Assembly (NCBI GenBank): GCA_030146285.1
Contig: JASLBZ010000045.1
Span: forward strand, 1 to 23,683
Source of the DNA: Neisseriaceae bacterium
Lineage (GTDB): Bacteria; Pseudomonadota; Gammaproteobacteria; Burkholderiales; Neisseriaceae
Direction of reading: 5' to 3'
DNA: 23,683 nt
The position numbers and the translations under genes are program-made. Numbering within the stretch: the stretch's first letter is position 1; each line of letters starts with the position of its first letter. A model generated the notes under the pieces. That model was given only the letters and a program-made list of their open reading frames with translations. It had not been told where the DNA came from and searched no databases. Below are positions 23,387 through 23,683 of the stretch, one piece after another.

Positions 23387-23683
23387 TGTTGTTTTTGCGT
23401 AGTCGTTTGATCATGCGCATTCAAGACATTGTGTTGTCATCGCTATTGGCTTTGGTATTGACAGGCAGCCTGTATGCAAAAGAAACGGGGTCGGTAACAG
23501 CCATTCCCCAATTGGTGATGCCCGTGATGGATACGGCCAATATGATGAGCCCTGCGACAAGAGAGTCCTTAAGCCAATCATTGCAAGTGTACTCACAAAA
23601 GCAAGGCAGTCAAATTGCAGTGTTGACCGTACCTACGCTGACGGATGAAACACCGTTTGAATATGGAACGCGGGTCATGGAAG
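23386..23683 (+). CDS. TPM-domain (YgcG-type) protein, cut by window end
   Basis: An open frame of 99 codons running off the window. After a short N-terminus, a signal peptide (IVLSSLLALVLTGSLYA) leads to the start of a TPM domain: LSQSLQVYSQKQGSQIAVLTVPTL then FEYGTRVME, the usual first half. The domain is exported and of uncertain function. The start at 23386 overlaps the lemA stop by one base; ATG at 23413 would give a cleaner signal peptide and is a fair alternative. The lemA-TPM pairing is common in proteobacteria. Confidence 0.82.
   Translation, partial: MLFLRSRLIMRIQDIVLSSLLALVLTGSLYAKETGSVTAIPQLVMPVMDTANMMSPATRESLSQSLQVYSQKQGSQIAVLTVPTLTDETPFEYGTRVME

Noticed and set aside
1..23683. 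CRISPR arrays, tRNA/rRNA genes, insertion sequences, prophage or toxin-antitoxin pairs
   Set aside because: No regular spaced repeats, no cloverleaf or rRNA-like sequence, no transposase or integrase, and no small paired genes of that type were seen.

Overview
The window reads as ordinary chromosomal DNA of a Gram-negative proteobacterium, AT-rich by eye (GC not counted), with about 20 confident protein genes. There are no rRNA or tRNA genes, IS elements, prophage or CRISPR. An outer membrane is implied by lptF/lptG. Three things point weakly towards the Neisseriaceae: a bfr gene pair split into a ferroxidase subunit and a haem-binding subunit, two exact copies of AGGCAGCCTGAA (which I recall as a Neisseriaceae DNA-uptake-sequence dialect), and several one-mismatch copies of that word. 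Species cannot be named from the sequence alone.

Layout, left to right. (1) cstA-ybdD-yjiA on the + strand: peptide or pyruvate-type transporter, its small partner protein, and a CobW/YjiA GTPase, ended by a bidirectional terminator. (2) lptF-lptG on the - strand: LPS export permease subunits, with overlapping stop and start codons. (3) Divergent from these, pepA-holC on +: leucyl aminopeptidase and DNA polymerase III chi subunit, closed by a strong terminator. (4) A single amidase gene with a twin-arginine-type signal, then a PhzF-family isomerase. (5) An iron-storage block: bfrA-bfrB on +, convergent with bfd on -, sharing a bidirectional terminator, with Fur-box-like sites on both outer sides. 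(6) About 650 bases without a convincing protein gene, holding a good promoter and two terminator-like hairpins, followed by mgtE-mgtC (magnesium transport and homeostasis). (7) A 20-bp perfect hairpin, then on the - strand a nitronate monooxygenase gene preceded by a DUF2288 gene, and a LysR regulator. (8) potG-potH-potI on -: polyamine ABC importer without a local binding protein. (9) A roughly 600-base AT-rich gap, then on + a BenE-family transporter and lemA followed by a TPM-domain gene cut by the window end.

The most interesting region is the mgtE upstream region (about 12440-12843). It could be a small RNA gene or a long attenuated leader with a possible 19-residue leader peptide, which would tie mgtE-mgtC expression to magnesium. 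Nothing in the window is clearly a new defence or mobile system.
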